Source of the DNA: CAZDET01 sp964504335
GTDB lineage: Bacteria; Bacteroidota; Bacteroidia; Chitinophagales; Saprospiraceae
Assembly: GCA_964504335.1 (NCBI GenBank)
Contig: CAZDET010000020.1
Span: 1-64,000 of the forward strand
DNA length: 64,000 nt
Reading direction: 5' to 3'
This document shows, in pieces, positions 1 to 9,300 of the stretch. Below the pieces are notes generated by a model that saw only the letters and a list, made by a program, of their open reading frames with translations, was not told where the DNA came from and searched no databases. The stretch's first letter is position 1. Each line of letters starts with the position of its first letter. Both the position numbers and the translations under genes were made by a program.

Positions 1-112
1 GGTTGGCCTGTAGGGCCGTATCGAGGTGCAAGACGTTGCGACCCATGTGCTGCAGGGCGGTGGTCATTTTGCCGGAGTTGCCCTTCTGGATAGCCAAGGA
101 GATGACGGGCAT
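1..112 (-). CDS. ParA/Soj-like ATPase, N-terminal fragment, possibly degenerate
   Basis: The minus-strand frame opening at 112 and running off the left edge encodes 37 residues beginning MPVISLAIQKGNSGK, then MTTALQHMGRNVLHLDTALQAN. This is laid out like the start of ParA-type ATPases (deviant Walker A KGGxGKTTT, then helix, then LLxDxDPQAN). Two things are wrong: the P-loop reads KGNSGKMTT instead of KGGSGKTTT, and the residues normally between TTA and the following LQ/MG segment are missing. The LDxDPQ motif is also altered, to LDTALQ. It may be a decaying or very divergent copy. It starts 40 bases after the end of the zinc-ribbon gene, on the same strand as the injection-system genes. Only the first 112 bases are visible, so intactness of the rest is unknown. 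Confidence 0.55.
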   Translation of the reverse strand, partial: MPVISLAIQKGNSGKMTTALQHMGRNVLHLDTALQAN

Positions 113-152
113 GGGTTTTGGGTATGGATTCTGACTTGAAAGATACGGTAAA

Positions 153-1037
153 TTATCCTTTGCCGCGTACCAACTTTACACCTTGTACGGGTGTCACCCC
201 CCTAGTTCCGGCGCTTTGCAGCTTTTTGTATAAATATTGGCTAATATAAATAGAGGAAAGGCCGGAGTCAATCCTCGCAAAAAAGCTACTTCTACCCAAC
301 TGGTCCGCAGTGACCGTAAAGGTACCGGTAAGCGTACTTAATACCGTACCACAAGCAGGGCAGATTGCTCCCTTTTCGGAGAGATCGACGGGCACCAGAA
401 TCACTTTGTTGGCCTTTAGTTGAAACAGCTTCTCGGAGACATCGCCACGTTGGTTTTTTACGTCGAGTAAGCTATACCCCTGAACGCTTTCATCTTTAGA
501 CAGAGTGGTTTTCAATTTTGCGGAAATCAGTAAAGCACCGTGGGGCATGTTGATTAGATCGATACCCGGAGGTAAGTACTGGTCGTTGGGATCAATGTCT
601 TTGCTTAAAAATGATTCATCCACCTGTAGGGTAGTCCGCTGAACCCTCAAATGTGGGTGGACGGTTCCACATTTTTTACATACTCCTTCGGCGGAAAGGG
701 CAACCGATTCATTTAAAAGGAAATCGTCGGGGTATCCATCACCGATAATTTGAATGTAGTCGTGGGATTCGATCTGTTCTTTTGTGTAGTTGTTGGTAGT
801 TGTCTCCATCCAGATCCAGCCGTTTTCCTCGTGCTTTTTAGTTAAAATGGCTACCAAAGCTTTAAGCTCCGGGTGTTCCTTATCGGGAAAATGAATCGAC
901 AGCTCTGATTCTTCTTCGGTGATGAAATGGGAGTCGTGGGTAGCATTCCATTCACGTGCAAAATTCAGTATTCCTTCCCAAACAGCCTCATCGGGCTGTT
1001 CGAATTCGAGGAGTATAAATTCACTTTTGGATCTCAT
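153..1037 (-). CDS. Zinc-ribbon protein, last gene of the eCIS run; candidate immunity or payload-associated protein
   Basis: A 294-residue protein I do not recognise by family. It has two CxxC knuckles, CKKCG (Cys120/Cys123) and CPACG (Cys226/Cys229), which together could bind one zinc as a split ribbon, or be halves of two. The N-terminal ~100 residues are acidic, with a mixed alpha/beta look. There is no signal peptide or membrane segment, so it is probably cytoplasmic. It starts 18 bases after the stop of the DUF4157/HNH payload gene. A small, lineage-specific cytoplasmic protein directly after a toxin gene is the usual position of an immunity protein, but nothing in the sequence proves that. 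Alternatives are a loading adaptor or a second cargo. Confidence 0.6.
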   Translation of the reverse strand: MRSKSEFILLEFEQPDEAVWEGILNFAREWNATHDSHFITEEESELSIHFPDKEHPELKALVAILTKKHEENGWIWMETTTNNYTKEQIESHDYIQIIGDGYPDDFLLNESVALSAEGVCKKCGTVHPHLRVQRTTLQVDESFLSKDIDPNDQYLPPGIDLINMPHGALLISAKLKTTLSKDESVQGYSLLDVKNQRGDVSEKLFQLKANKVILVPVDLSEKGAICPACGTVLSTLTGTFTVTADQLGRSSFFARIDSGLSSIYISQYLYKKLQSAGTRGVTPVQGVKLVRGKG

Positions 1038-1055
1038 TTCATAGGATTGAAGAAA

Positions 1056-4000
1056 CTAAACGATATTGTCCACTGAGTCACCGAGTCCGACGGAGTAGGC
1101 AGTGGTAGGCATTTTAGGTTTACTACTGGCTTTGTAATAGCGATAGTAGGCGAGTAGTTGATTTCTGATCCTTCTGCGTAAAGTGGCATCATTCCCCCCG
1201 CCCGTTCTCATTCTGTTGATCAGGAGCTGATTACCGGTAGCATTCGTATTATTCCTTTTGATGTCGTTCCCCTGCAGCAGGTCTTTGTAATCATTACTAT
1301 TGTTCAAATAGTTCTGAATATAGGTATGGATCCCCCCGTTCGGTCCATGGTTGCCGTGAAACTCCCGGAGGTGGATGTTTTGTTCGACCGGCATCAAGGT
1401 TTGCGATTCTGGTCCTCCAATAAATTTGGGCCAGGTGTGATGGCCGTGTTTGACGAAAGTATTTTTCCCTTTTCCACAGTATCGCAACACCATGTTGCCC
1501 GGTACGGTAGGATTATTGCGGGTCCATTTGAACGGAAGTTCGCAGTCTTCTTCATCTTCTTCACAACGATCCGGGTCGATCTCACTTTCTACTGCCTCTG
1601 CGGTTACACCTCCTGCTGCTACTGCGGCTCCCTTTAACGGAGAAGTCTGAATCTCTGGGGTGGCGGTAGGCGTATCCTTAGCATCATCGTCGAGTAATGG
1701 GGTGGATTCTTCTTCCGCCAACAGGGCCTCCCGTATGGGATACGCCCCTGACCCTGGTTCAAATTTAGCGGCAATTGGGGGTGCCTCGGCCGGTGGGCTC
1801 GGGGCGGGCTTTTTCCCTGGGAAGGGAATCACTTTACCGGGTGGCGGAGGAGCCTCCACCGGCGGAGCTTTAGCGGGTGGTGCTTTAGGTACGGTTTTAC
1901 CCAAACCCCGAACGGCCTGCACGATCAGATTGACCAGAGCCGATAGTAGCGCCATTAAAATTTGTAGCGCCAGTGCTACGCCCATTCCGATGAGGCTGGA
2001 AGCAGTAGTCACCATATCTTTTTGGCGTTGCACGCAGGTCTGTCTGGCTGTAAATAGTTGGGTGATGGCCAGGCCGACGGTAGTTCCTTCTGCAGCGAGG
2101 TAGGATAACATCAGTGCCTCGCCTAATACCGCAGCCGTTTCCACGCCAGCTGCCGCACCGGCAAGTAAACCGGGCACCACACCCACTTCGACGGCGAGAA
2201 CCCCGCCCACGATGGCCTCAACGAGAATGATCACTATCGTAATATATCCCATCAGATAACCTACCACCCGGTTGACAGCCCGCCACAGGGCCAGCGGAAA
2301 TTCCAAAAGAATCAAAAAGTTGGACCAGATATCGTGTAAAGAACCGAGTGGATCGTCAAAGAAATTACGGGGGGTATAGAGGCTGTCCAATGTGTGAGCC
2401 CATTCTACATTCCAAAGTGAGCTAAACTCCTGATAGATGGCCTCGATTGTGGCCGGCGGCCAGAACATGGTTACTACCGTAGTCCATAACATCTCTTTGA
2501 TGTCCAGCCGGCTCCACGCCCTCGCGATGTAAAAGATGATACCTTCGATCACTTCCTGCAGGCTGGCCGTCGCCCTTTCTTCGCCGGCTACTTCACTGTA
2601 TTTTTGGACCGTGCCTTCTTCGGCTGCCTGGGCACTGCCCGGATGGTTCTGCTGCGCAAACTGATGGGTAAGACCTTTGGCATTCGCAGGCGCTTCCGCG
2701 TGGATTTTCTCGGCGATCTGGTCCAGGAATGGCTGGATAAAAGCGCGCGGGTTCTCAAAAATCCTGGCCAGGTAATCATAAGCTTCTTTTAAGTCCTGTA
2801 CCAATGTGATGACAGCTTGGATACCGTAGTTTATCACATTATCTACAAAGGATCTGACGGCAGTCAGTATCTCTCGGATACTAGTCTGTAACCTTTGCCA
2901 CAGATCGGTCCAAAAAGAAGAAACCCGATTCCAGAGAGAGCGCAGACCATTGAACAGCGAACGGGCCTCGTTCTGTAGCCAGTCAGGGAGAAGCCCGAAT
3001 GCAGTACTGTCGAGCAATCCTTCAATGGTATTAAAGATACCACTAATGAATCCCGTAATCCCCGACCAAATGCGTTCCCCAACCTTTAAAACATCGTTGA
3101 TTATTGAATTTATACCCACCCATAAGCCGGTAGCACCCGTTATAACTAAGCTCCAGATGCTGCCCAGGAAGTTGGCATCCATCAAAGACATGGCCTGTGT
3201 GAACAAGGCCAAGGGGTTGGTGACATAATGGATAATTTTACCGAATCCGTTTTTAATATTCTCGAAGCTGTTGCGACCGTATTCCTTGACGTCTTCCCAT
3301 TTTTCGTTCAGGTAGTTTTTGCCTCTATTGATAACACTCATGATGCGATCGATGACCCACCGTGCTGCGGCGCTTAGTTGACCGCCTACCCATTCGGCTC
3401 CGTCGCGCACTTTCCCCCCTACCCATTCCGCTCCGTCCTTTACCTTACCTCCTACCCATTCNNNNNNNNNNNNNNNNNNNNNNNNNNNNNNNNNNNNNNN
3501 NNNNNNNNNNNNNNNNNNNNNNNNNNNNNNNNNNNNNNNNNNNNNNNNNNNNNNNNNNNNNGCACTTTCCCCCCTACCCATTCCGCTCCGTCCTTTACCT
3601 TACCTCCTACCCATTCTGCGCCTTCAACTACACTGTCGACGGCACCGGAGGCGGTATCACTGACCCAATCGGCAGCATCGCTCATCCAATCTGGCCAACG
3701 TTGGATACTGGTTTGCACGGTTTTTGGCTTTCCTGCCGCCCCCTGCTGCACCGTATGCGTCAGTTCGTGCGCCAGCAGCCGCTGCCCGTCATTTGACCCC
3801 GGATCATATTTGCCCTGGTTGAAATAAATGTCCGAGCCGTGGGTGAAGGCCTGTGCACCAATATCACGGCTCAGGTTGGCTGCCTGGCTTCCCGTATGTA
3901 CGCGTACTCTGGAAAAATCTGCCCCCATCGCACTTTCCATGCTGGTACGCGTAGCAACGGGTAACGGCTGTCCGCTACTTTTCGATGAATGTAGGAGGCG

Positions 4001-4627
4001 AGAAAATTCGTCACTGGCGCTCCTACTACCGTCACCCTGCCGCTGGACACCCTGAACCCGCTGCGGTCGCACTTCTTCCTGGGCCGCGCAAGCCGCACAT
4101 TTCCGCTGAATCCGGGGGACAAAGGCTAGGCTGGCCGGTAAGCGGCGTACCATATCTTCCTCTTCCGCCGCGCAGGTCGCGCACTTGCGTTGTACCCCTT
4201 CTTCTTCGCCCGCGCTATCGAAGATGGCCTTACGGCGAATGGGTTCTTCTTCCTGGGTTTGGAGTTCCTCTTCTTCGGCTTCGGGAGCGCTTTGCCGTTG
4301 TAAGGGATTGATGTTGGCCGGGGCTGCCGACACCGGTTTGGCCTGTATACTATCGGTATTCGACTCGGAAGTGCCGGTCTCAGTCGTGGGTTGTGCGAGT
4401 CGCTGTACGACTTGCTCCGCCACCTGATCCGCCTCCCGCTCGTAGGCATCGTCCGGCGCGCCGATCTTCAGTTTGGGCTGCACCGTAGCGGGCGAAAAGA
4501 AGGGCTCCACCGCCGCTTCGCCGCCGAAAAAACCGGCCGTCCGCTCCGGCTGGAAAAAAGGGCCGGTGGCCGATCGAGGTTCCGGTCGGTGCTGGGTGGC
4601 GGTGGTATGGGTTTCGGCGGTTTTCAC
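1056..4627 (-). CDS. DUF4157-containing eCIS payload with C-terminal HNH-like nuclease toxin domain (split by scaffold gap)
   Basis: One gene interrupted by a 100-N gap at 3462-3561, so frame and length across the gap are artificial. The N-terminus (FFxP and VQPKLKIGxxxDxYEREAD features, residues ~30-75) and a DUF4157 domain with HELTH (His287-His291) are the usual mark of eCIS-exported proteins. Between them lie two CxxCAA knuckles (near residues 149-152 and 177-180) and glutamate-rich linkers. After the DUF4157 come 11-residue repeats (EWVGGKVKDGA type), then long amphipathic and hydrophobic helices including Gly/Ala/Val-rich stretches at about 2100-2260 that could insert in a membrane. A proline-rich linker follows. 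The last ~130 residues carry GHHTWPKFIGG and a downstream HLREFHGNHG, like the HNH/Endo VII-type toxins of polymorphic toxin systems. The start is 16 bases after the tape-measure gene. Nuclease activity is an inference from the motif. Confidence 0.8.
3381..3625 (-). repeat. 66-nt (2 x 33-nt) coding tandem repeat in the payload gene
   Basis: The coding strand repeats an 11-residue unit, EWVGGKV(K/R)DGA, alternating Lys and Arg versions so that the perfect DNA period is 66 bases. At least five units are visible, two and a part on the 5' side of the gap and three on the 3' side. The 55 bases at 3562-3616 are identical to the 55 bases at 3407-3461, immediately either side of the N run. The true copy number is therefore unknown. 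Confidence 0.9.
3462..3561. other. Scaffold gap of exactly 100 N
   Basis: Exactly 100 unknown bases, the conventional placeholder for a gap of unknown size. The flanks are the same 55-base sequence. Merging this overlap, or inserting any whole number of 66-base units, restores one reading frame between the two halves of the payload gene. The apparent frame break is therefore an assembly artefact rather than a mutation. Confidence 0.95.
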
Positions 4628-4643
4628 TTATAGCGATATCTTT

Positions 4644-6335
4644 TCACCAGGTTACGTGAATCAGTTCTTTCAACCACGGCAGCCGGATCAAACTCAAGCC
4701 CCAGGGCAGCTTCCCTAGCAGCAAATCCTGCGCTTTGCGCTCCACGGTCAGCTCCCAGCGGCCGCTGCGGCGTTCCAGCTTGCCCTGGCGGGCGAAAAAG
4801 CCTTCGCGTAGCCCCTCCGGGGAGGCCTGACCGATGGCTCCCCAGTGCCGAATGACCGATTGCAGCAGGTCGTTGGCTTCGCTGTGTTCGGCATCGGTGA
4901 AAGGAGTGGTCTGAATGACGGGCAGCTCGAAGGCGCGGCCGCACAGGAGCTTGGGAAGCAACAGCTCTTCTTCCGGCGGCAGCTCGGTACCAGTCGCTAG
5001 ATAATGGGTGAGCAAGACGGCCCGCTGCCAGGCCGAATCGGACGCAAATTGGTCTTCTTTCCAGTATCCCAGATTAGTAAACAGTGGCGGCAGGAAGGGA
5101 TGCAGCATCACCACTCCGGCCTGGTCGAAGTAGAAGGTTTCCCCTTTTGCTGCTTTGGGGGGACGGTTGTCCATTTTTGCCTGGGCCTCGGTGGTGGCCA
5201 GGGACCAGGCGGGGTCTTCCTCACTATCGGATAGGGAATCAGATGGGACAACGCGGTCGGCTCGCCCTTTATCGGGTGTGGCATCCTCCGTCGACGGTTG
5301 GAGGCTAGGGTCTTCTTTTTGGGATGAGGGAGGGGACTTGGTATCCTCGGACTGCCTCGGCTCGGTACCTGCTGGTGCCTCGTTCGCATCGGGTGGGGTA
5401 ATGCCGAGGGCCCGCCGGATTTCCTGAGCTACAGCCGGACTGTAACTAGCTCCCCAGGTTACGAGTACCGGCGTTAGGGCGGATGGTACTGTTTCGGCCC
5501 ACCCTGCGGGCGACCATATGGTTCGCATTCGATCCGGCACTGGCCACCACTGCCGCAGAAAGGCTGCAAGGATTGCACTGGCCGTTGCGTTTCGGCCGTT
5601 TTGAGGTTCGGCCAGATATCGCCAGGTGTACCGTCGGCTGGCGGTAGTCCATTCGGATCGGGAATGGAAGGAATGTCGAACCAACGGATGTAGCTCGGCC
5701 CGGTGTCGGTCGTACCATTGGTACAGTTGCTCCCAAAGGGCAAACAGGCCTGCCAACCGGCTGCCGCCGAGCGAGCGAAGTAGGGCTTCCTGTTCTGCTG
5801 GTTGGTGCCCGAGCGCCAGCCGGTCTACTACTTGCGAATGGCGTCGGAGCAATGCATTTAAATCGGCGACCGTTTTTTTGTTGGCTGCCAATGTGGCGCA
5901 AACCGCTGCCTGATATTCGTCGGAGCTCCGCGTGGCAGTTCCCCACCAGGGAGCCTTCCCGTGTTCCAGGTAGTGCAGCCACTGGGCGAAAATCCGCTCC
6001 CGGGGTGAATCGGCTACCTGTACGGTGCCCGACCAAGGCCGGCCGACCTTTCCCAATTGCGTGCGCAGCGCTTCGCGCAGTAGCCGGCGAAACAGGGGTT
6101 CGAGATCCGTCTCCAGATTGGCTTCGGCCAATTGCCCCAGGTCGATTTCCAGCCAATCCAGTTGCAGGACCACCTCCGGGGGGGCCAGCTCATTGAATAC
6201 TTCTTCGATCAATTGCTGTCCTTTTTTCCAAAACCAGGTACCCAGGCGCTCCTGTAGCTCGTAGCTGCCGCTGCGGGTCGATCGCCCCACCTCCAAGGTG
6301 ACCTGCCGGATGCTATGGTTCGAGCGGTCGGGCAT
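4644..6335 (-). CDS. CIS_TMP-family contractile injection system tape-measure-type protein
   Basis: A 563-residue protein matching the family annotated as contractile injection system tape measure protein. The N-terminal ~100 residues (IRQVTLEV, then an amphipathic EEVFNEL and DLGQL segment) and the C-terminal ~170 residues (YFDQAGVVMLHPFLP, LLPKLLCG, LPWGLSLIRLPWL) are the conserved blocks. They are separated by a Pro/Ser/Glu-rich linker at about residues 305-385. Its start overlaps the stop of the upstream gene by one base (TGATG), implying coupled translation. In the particle the tape measure is expected in the tube lumen, setting its length. At 563 residues it is much shorter than phage tape measures, so a chaperone or assembly role is also possible. 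Confidence 0.8.
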   Translation of the reverse strand: MPDRSNHSIRQVTLEVGRSTRSGSYELQERLGTWFWKKGQQLIEEVFNELAPPEVVLQLDWLEIDLGQLAEANLETDLEPLFRRLLREALRTQLGKVGRPWSGTVQVADSPRERIFAQWLHYLEHGKAPWWGTATRSSDEYQAAVCATLAANKKTVADLNALLRRHSQVVDRLALGHQPAEQEALLRSLGGSRLAGLFALWEQLYQWYDRHRAELHPLVRHSFHSRSEWTTASRRYTWRYLAEPQNGRNATASAILAAFLRQWWPVPDRMRTIWSPAGWAETVPSALTPVLVTWGASYSPAVAQEIRRALGITPPDANEAPAGTEPRQSEDTKSPPSSQKEDPSLQPSTEDATPDKGRADRVVPSDSLSDSEEDPAWSLATTEAQAKMDNRPPKAAKGETFYFDQAGVVMLHPFLPPLFTNLGYWKEDQFASDSAWQRAVLLTHYLATGTELPPEEELLLPKLLCGRAFELPVIQTTPFTDAEHSEANDLLQSVIRHWGAIGQASPEGLREGFFARQGKLERRSGRWELTVERKAQDLLLGKLPWGLSLIRLPWLKELIHVTW

Positions 6336-9300
6336 CAGGCTTTGATCTTAGCATTCAGCTCATCGATATGGTCGGCATCTATTACTTCTTTGAGGTCGCC
6401 GGCCTTCCAGCCGCGTTTGATGGTGCCCGGTTTGATACCCGCTTCCTTCAGGTCCTTCAATCCCTGCGGCAATGCTTCCGCTACTGCAGAGTCAGAAGCA
6501 ATGGCAATTTTATCGAGGTAGGCGTGGGTCAAAACAGTGGCTACGGTTGCGTATAGCGGTTGACGCTCTTCACTGGTATCTGCGCGCGTGTCCAGGGTTG
6601 CTTCCAGCGCTTTGGTGTAGGCGGCGGCGATCTTGCTTTCATCCCGCTCATCGAGGAAAAGGTTGGTGCGTTTGAAGCCCGTGGAGCGGGCCAACCCGGC
6701 ATCCTCTTCCTTCAATGCCAACAAGCGGTTGCGATACCCCGCCGATCTGCGATTGAGTATGCGCATAGAAGCATCCGATGCGGAACGCTCCACCGACACA
6801 CCAGTGCTCTCCCTAGAATCGATATCTACGGGGGGATCCGTATCCGTGACGATCACCACGTCGTCATCGCCTCCGGACGGATCTTCGGGTGTGTCCCGCT
6901 CGGTGAATTTTATAAGGAATTGGGCCAGCGGCTCTTCCTGCTCGCATCCCTCCAGGTTGGCGAAATAGTCAAGTCCGATGGACAGCGGGAGAGGCGTTGG
7001 GCCATCGAATCCCAAATCTTCTAAGCCGCTTAAATCGAGGGCGGTAAAGGGCGGTTGGATACCGGCCGCTGAAAGGCTCTTCAGATATTCGTCGGCGGCC
7101 TGGCGATTGTAGACAAGGTAGTAACGCGCATCCGTCGCGCAAGCTGCTGGGTCTGCCGATGGCTTGTACAAACTGAGTCGGAATTCCTGCATCGGATTCA
7201 ACGGATCGGTTACCACCCGGAAGGTTCGTAGGCGCATGCCCGTGTCGCGAATCAGAAGGCTGACAAACCCGGTGTCTTGCGTGGGGTCGATGGGAATGTC
7301 TACGCTCGTTTGGCCGGCAGGTATTGGTGTCACCTCTTCCTCCGGCGATTCGATAACGTACCGACCGTACTGAACGTATTGGGCGTTGGTCGGACAATAA
7401 GACGGCAGGTCGATGGGGCAAGATTGGCTACAGGGGCCGTTCAGGGCCTCCAGCTGTGCGGTGTCGTAGTTGTTGCTCAAGGGCAGCTCTACGGCTGCAA
7501 GGGCCCCATCAGCGTTTAGCCATTCGGCTCGCACGACTGCTCCCAATTCCTTAATGGGAACCCGCAGCGGATCGGAACCATCGGGGCCGTACACCAGGTG
7601 CAGATCGGTTATACCCGACAGATCAATGGGCGTTGCAAAAAGCAGGCGGGCCGAGTAGCCAGCCAGGATACAATTCTCGTCGTGTTGGGCTGCTCGGATT
7701 TGGTTTTCCAGTCCACAGTCCAGTACCGGTTGGCGGAAAACGGTCAGAATAGCATTGACGGTTCCCCCGGCGGCGAGCTCGTAAACGAATTGCAACTGCC
7801 CGACGCCATTCACGAAGGTCGGCTCGGCCGAGAAGCCATTCGGGTCTACCTGTACGACGTTACCGACATTTTCCAGTTTAGCCAAGACATTGCCGGCGCT
7901 GTCCAGTACTTGTAGGGTGCCGCCGGCAGGCGAGACGCTGACCTCGATCGGTGGCCGTTGCGAGTTGTCGGCGGTGAGCCAGCAGTAGGGATCGTCCGGC
8001 ACCTGGATTTCCGCTTTGAATTCGCGAATCTCATTGCGTACAACCAACTGATCGCTACAGCACAAGTAAGGTAAACAGAAATCGGCGACCACCCGGCGGC
8101 GGAAAGCGAGGTTCGTAAAATCGCCCTGGTCCGACTCTTCTTTGTACACCAGCACCAGGGTGCCGCCTTTGGGTACGCCGCCCAGGTGCTCCAGCCCGGG
8201 ATGGGCATGGGCAAAACAGGAAAAACGAGTGCTGAGTTCTGCTTGGAATCGACGTTCGTGGTAGGCCAGGGCGCTTTCCCAAATGGATTCACCCATCTGG
8301 TTGTCCAGGCGGGGAACGTCCTGATCGGTACTTTGAGAATACTTGACGATTTCGGGATAGCGTTGCGCAAAATCGAGAAGGACTTCACTGTCGTTTACCG
8401 TAGGTGGTACAAACTCGCAACACGCTCCGTCTTGGACCAGATTGGGGCCTTGCAGGGAAATACTTCCGAGGGTAGGATGGAGGTTTAACCAGTCAATCAG
8501 TAGATCGACCGTATCGGGGCGGTCGGGCCCGAACTCGGCGAGTTTGCACAAGATGTCGGATCGGGTATTGCCGTACCAGGCTTCCAGGTCCTCCGCTACG
8601 AAGACTTTCTGCTCCAGCGAATTGTCCGGTTCGATGCGTACGGCCAGGATGTCGAAAGCGACGTTGTAGCAACTACGCAGCTCTTCCAACTGGCCCATTA
8701 CGGTGGGCAATTCTTGCCCCAGGTGGCCTTCGATGCGGTAGAAGTCGTAGGGCTCCAGCCGGTAGATTAGGGGATGGTTGGTAGTAGTGTGGTACTGGTG
8801 TGTCCAGCCTTCGGCGGCGAGGCCGGCGCTCCAAACGGCGGGGGTGAGCCCGTTGTGGTAGTAAAAAGGAAGTGCCCGGCCACGCAGGAAGGGTTCGCGG
8901 CGAACACCCGGCGTGAGGCGCAACTGTTCATCGCTTTGTGGAAGGGAAAGCGTGGATAAGCGGACGTTTTCCTTTCGACTCAGGGCCAGCATCCGCTGGA
9001 AGAGACGCAAGGCAATTGCCACCTGTTCGTTCTTCTCTTCGCTACTGTCCGGGGGAATGTAGGGGGAAGTCGGGCAGGTGCTTTGTTCGGTCAGCCCACC
9101 CAGCGAGACGTGGGCAGGAAAGAGGCAACCTACTCCGCTCACACTTGGACCGGTCGTTTCGGAAACGTTCAGGACCAGCCCGTTGGCTACGGAAATGAAA
9201 GCCCGGTAGGCCAGAATCAGCTCGCGGTGATAGCTGTATAAATACTGGATATCCGGGCAGTTGCCCAGCGATTCGACCGGATACACTTTGTTGAACAGCT

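Noticed and set aside
3462..3581. Two separate genes or a frameshift at the N gap
   Set aside because: The frame difference disappears when the identical 55-base flanks are merged; gap size is a placeholder.
3560..3830. Plus-strand frames over the payload repeat
   Set aside because: Shadow frames of the repeat on the opposite strand; open only because the repeat is a multiple of three.
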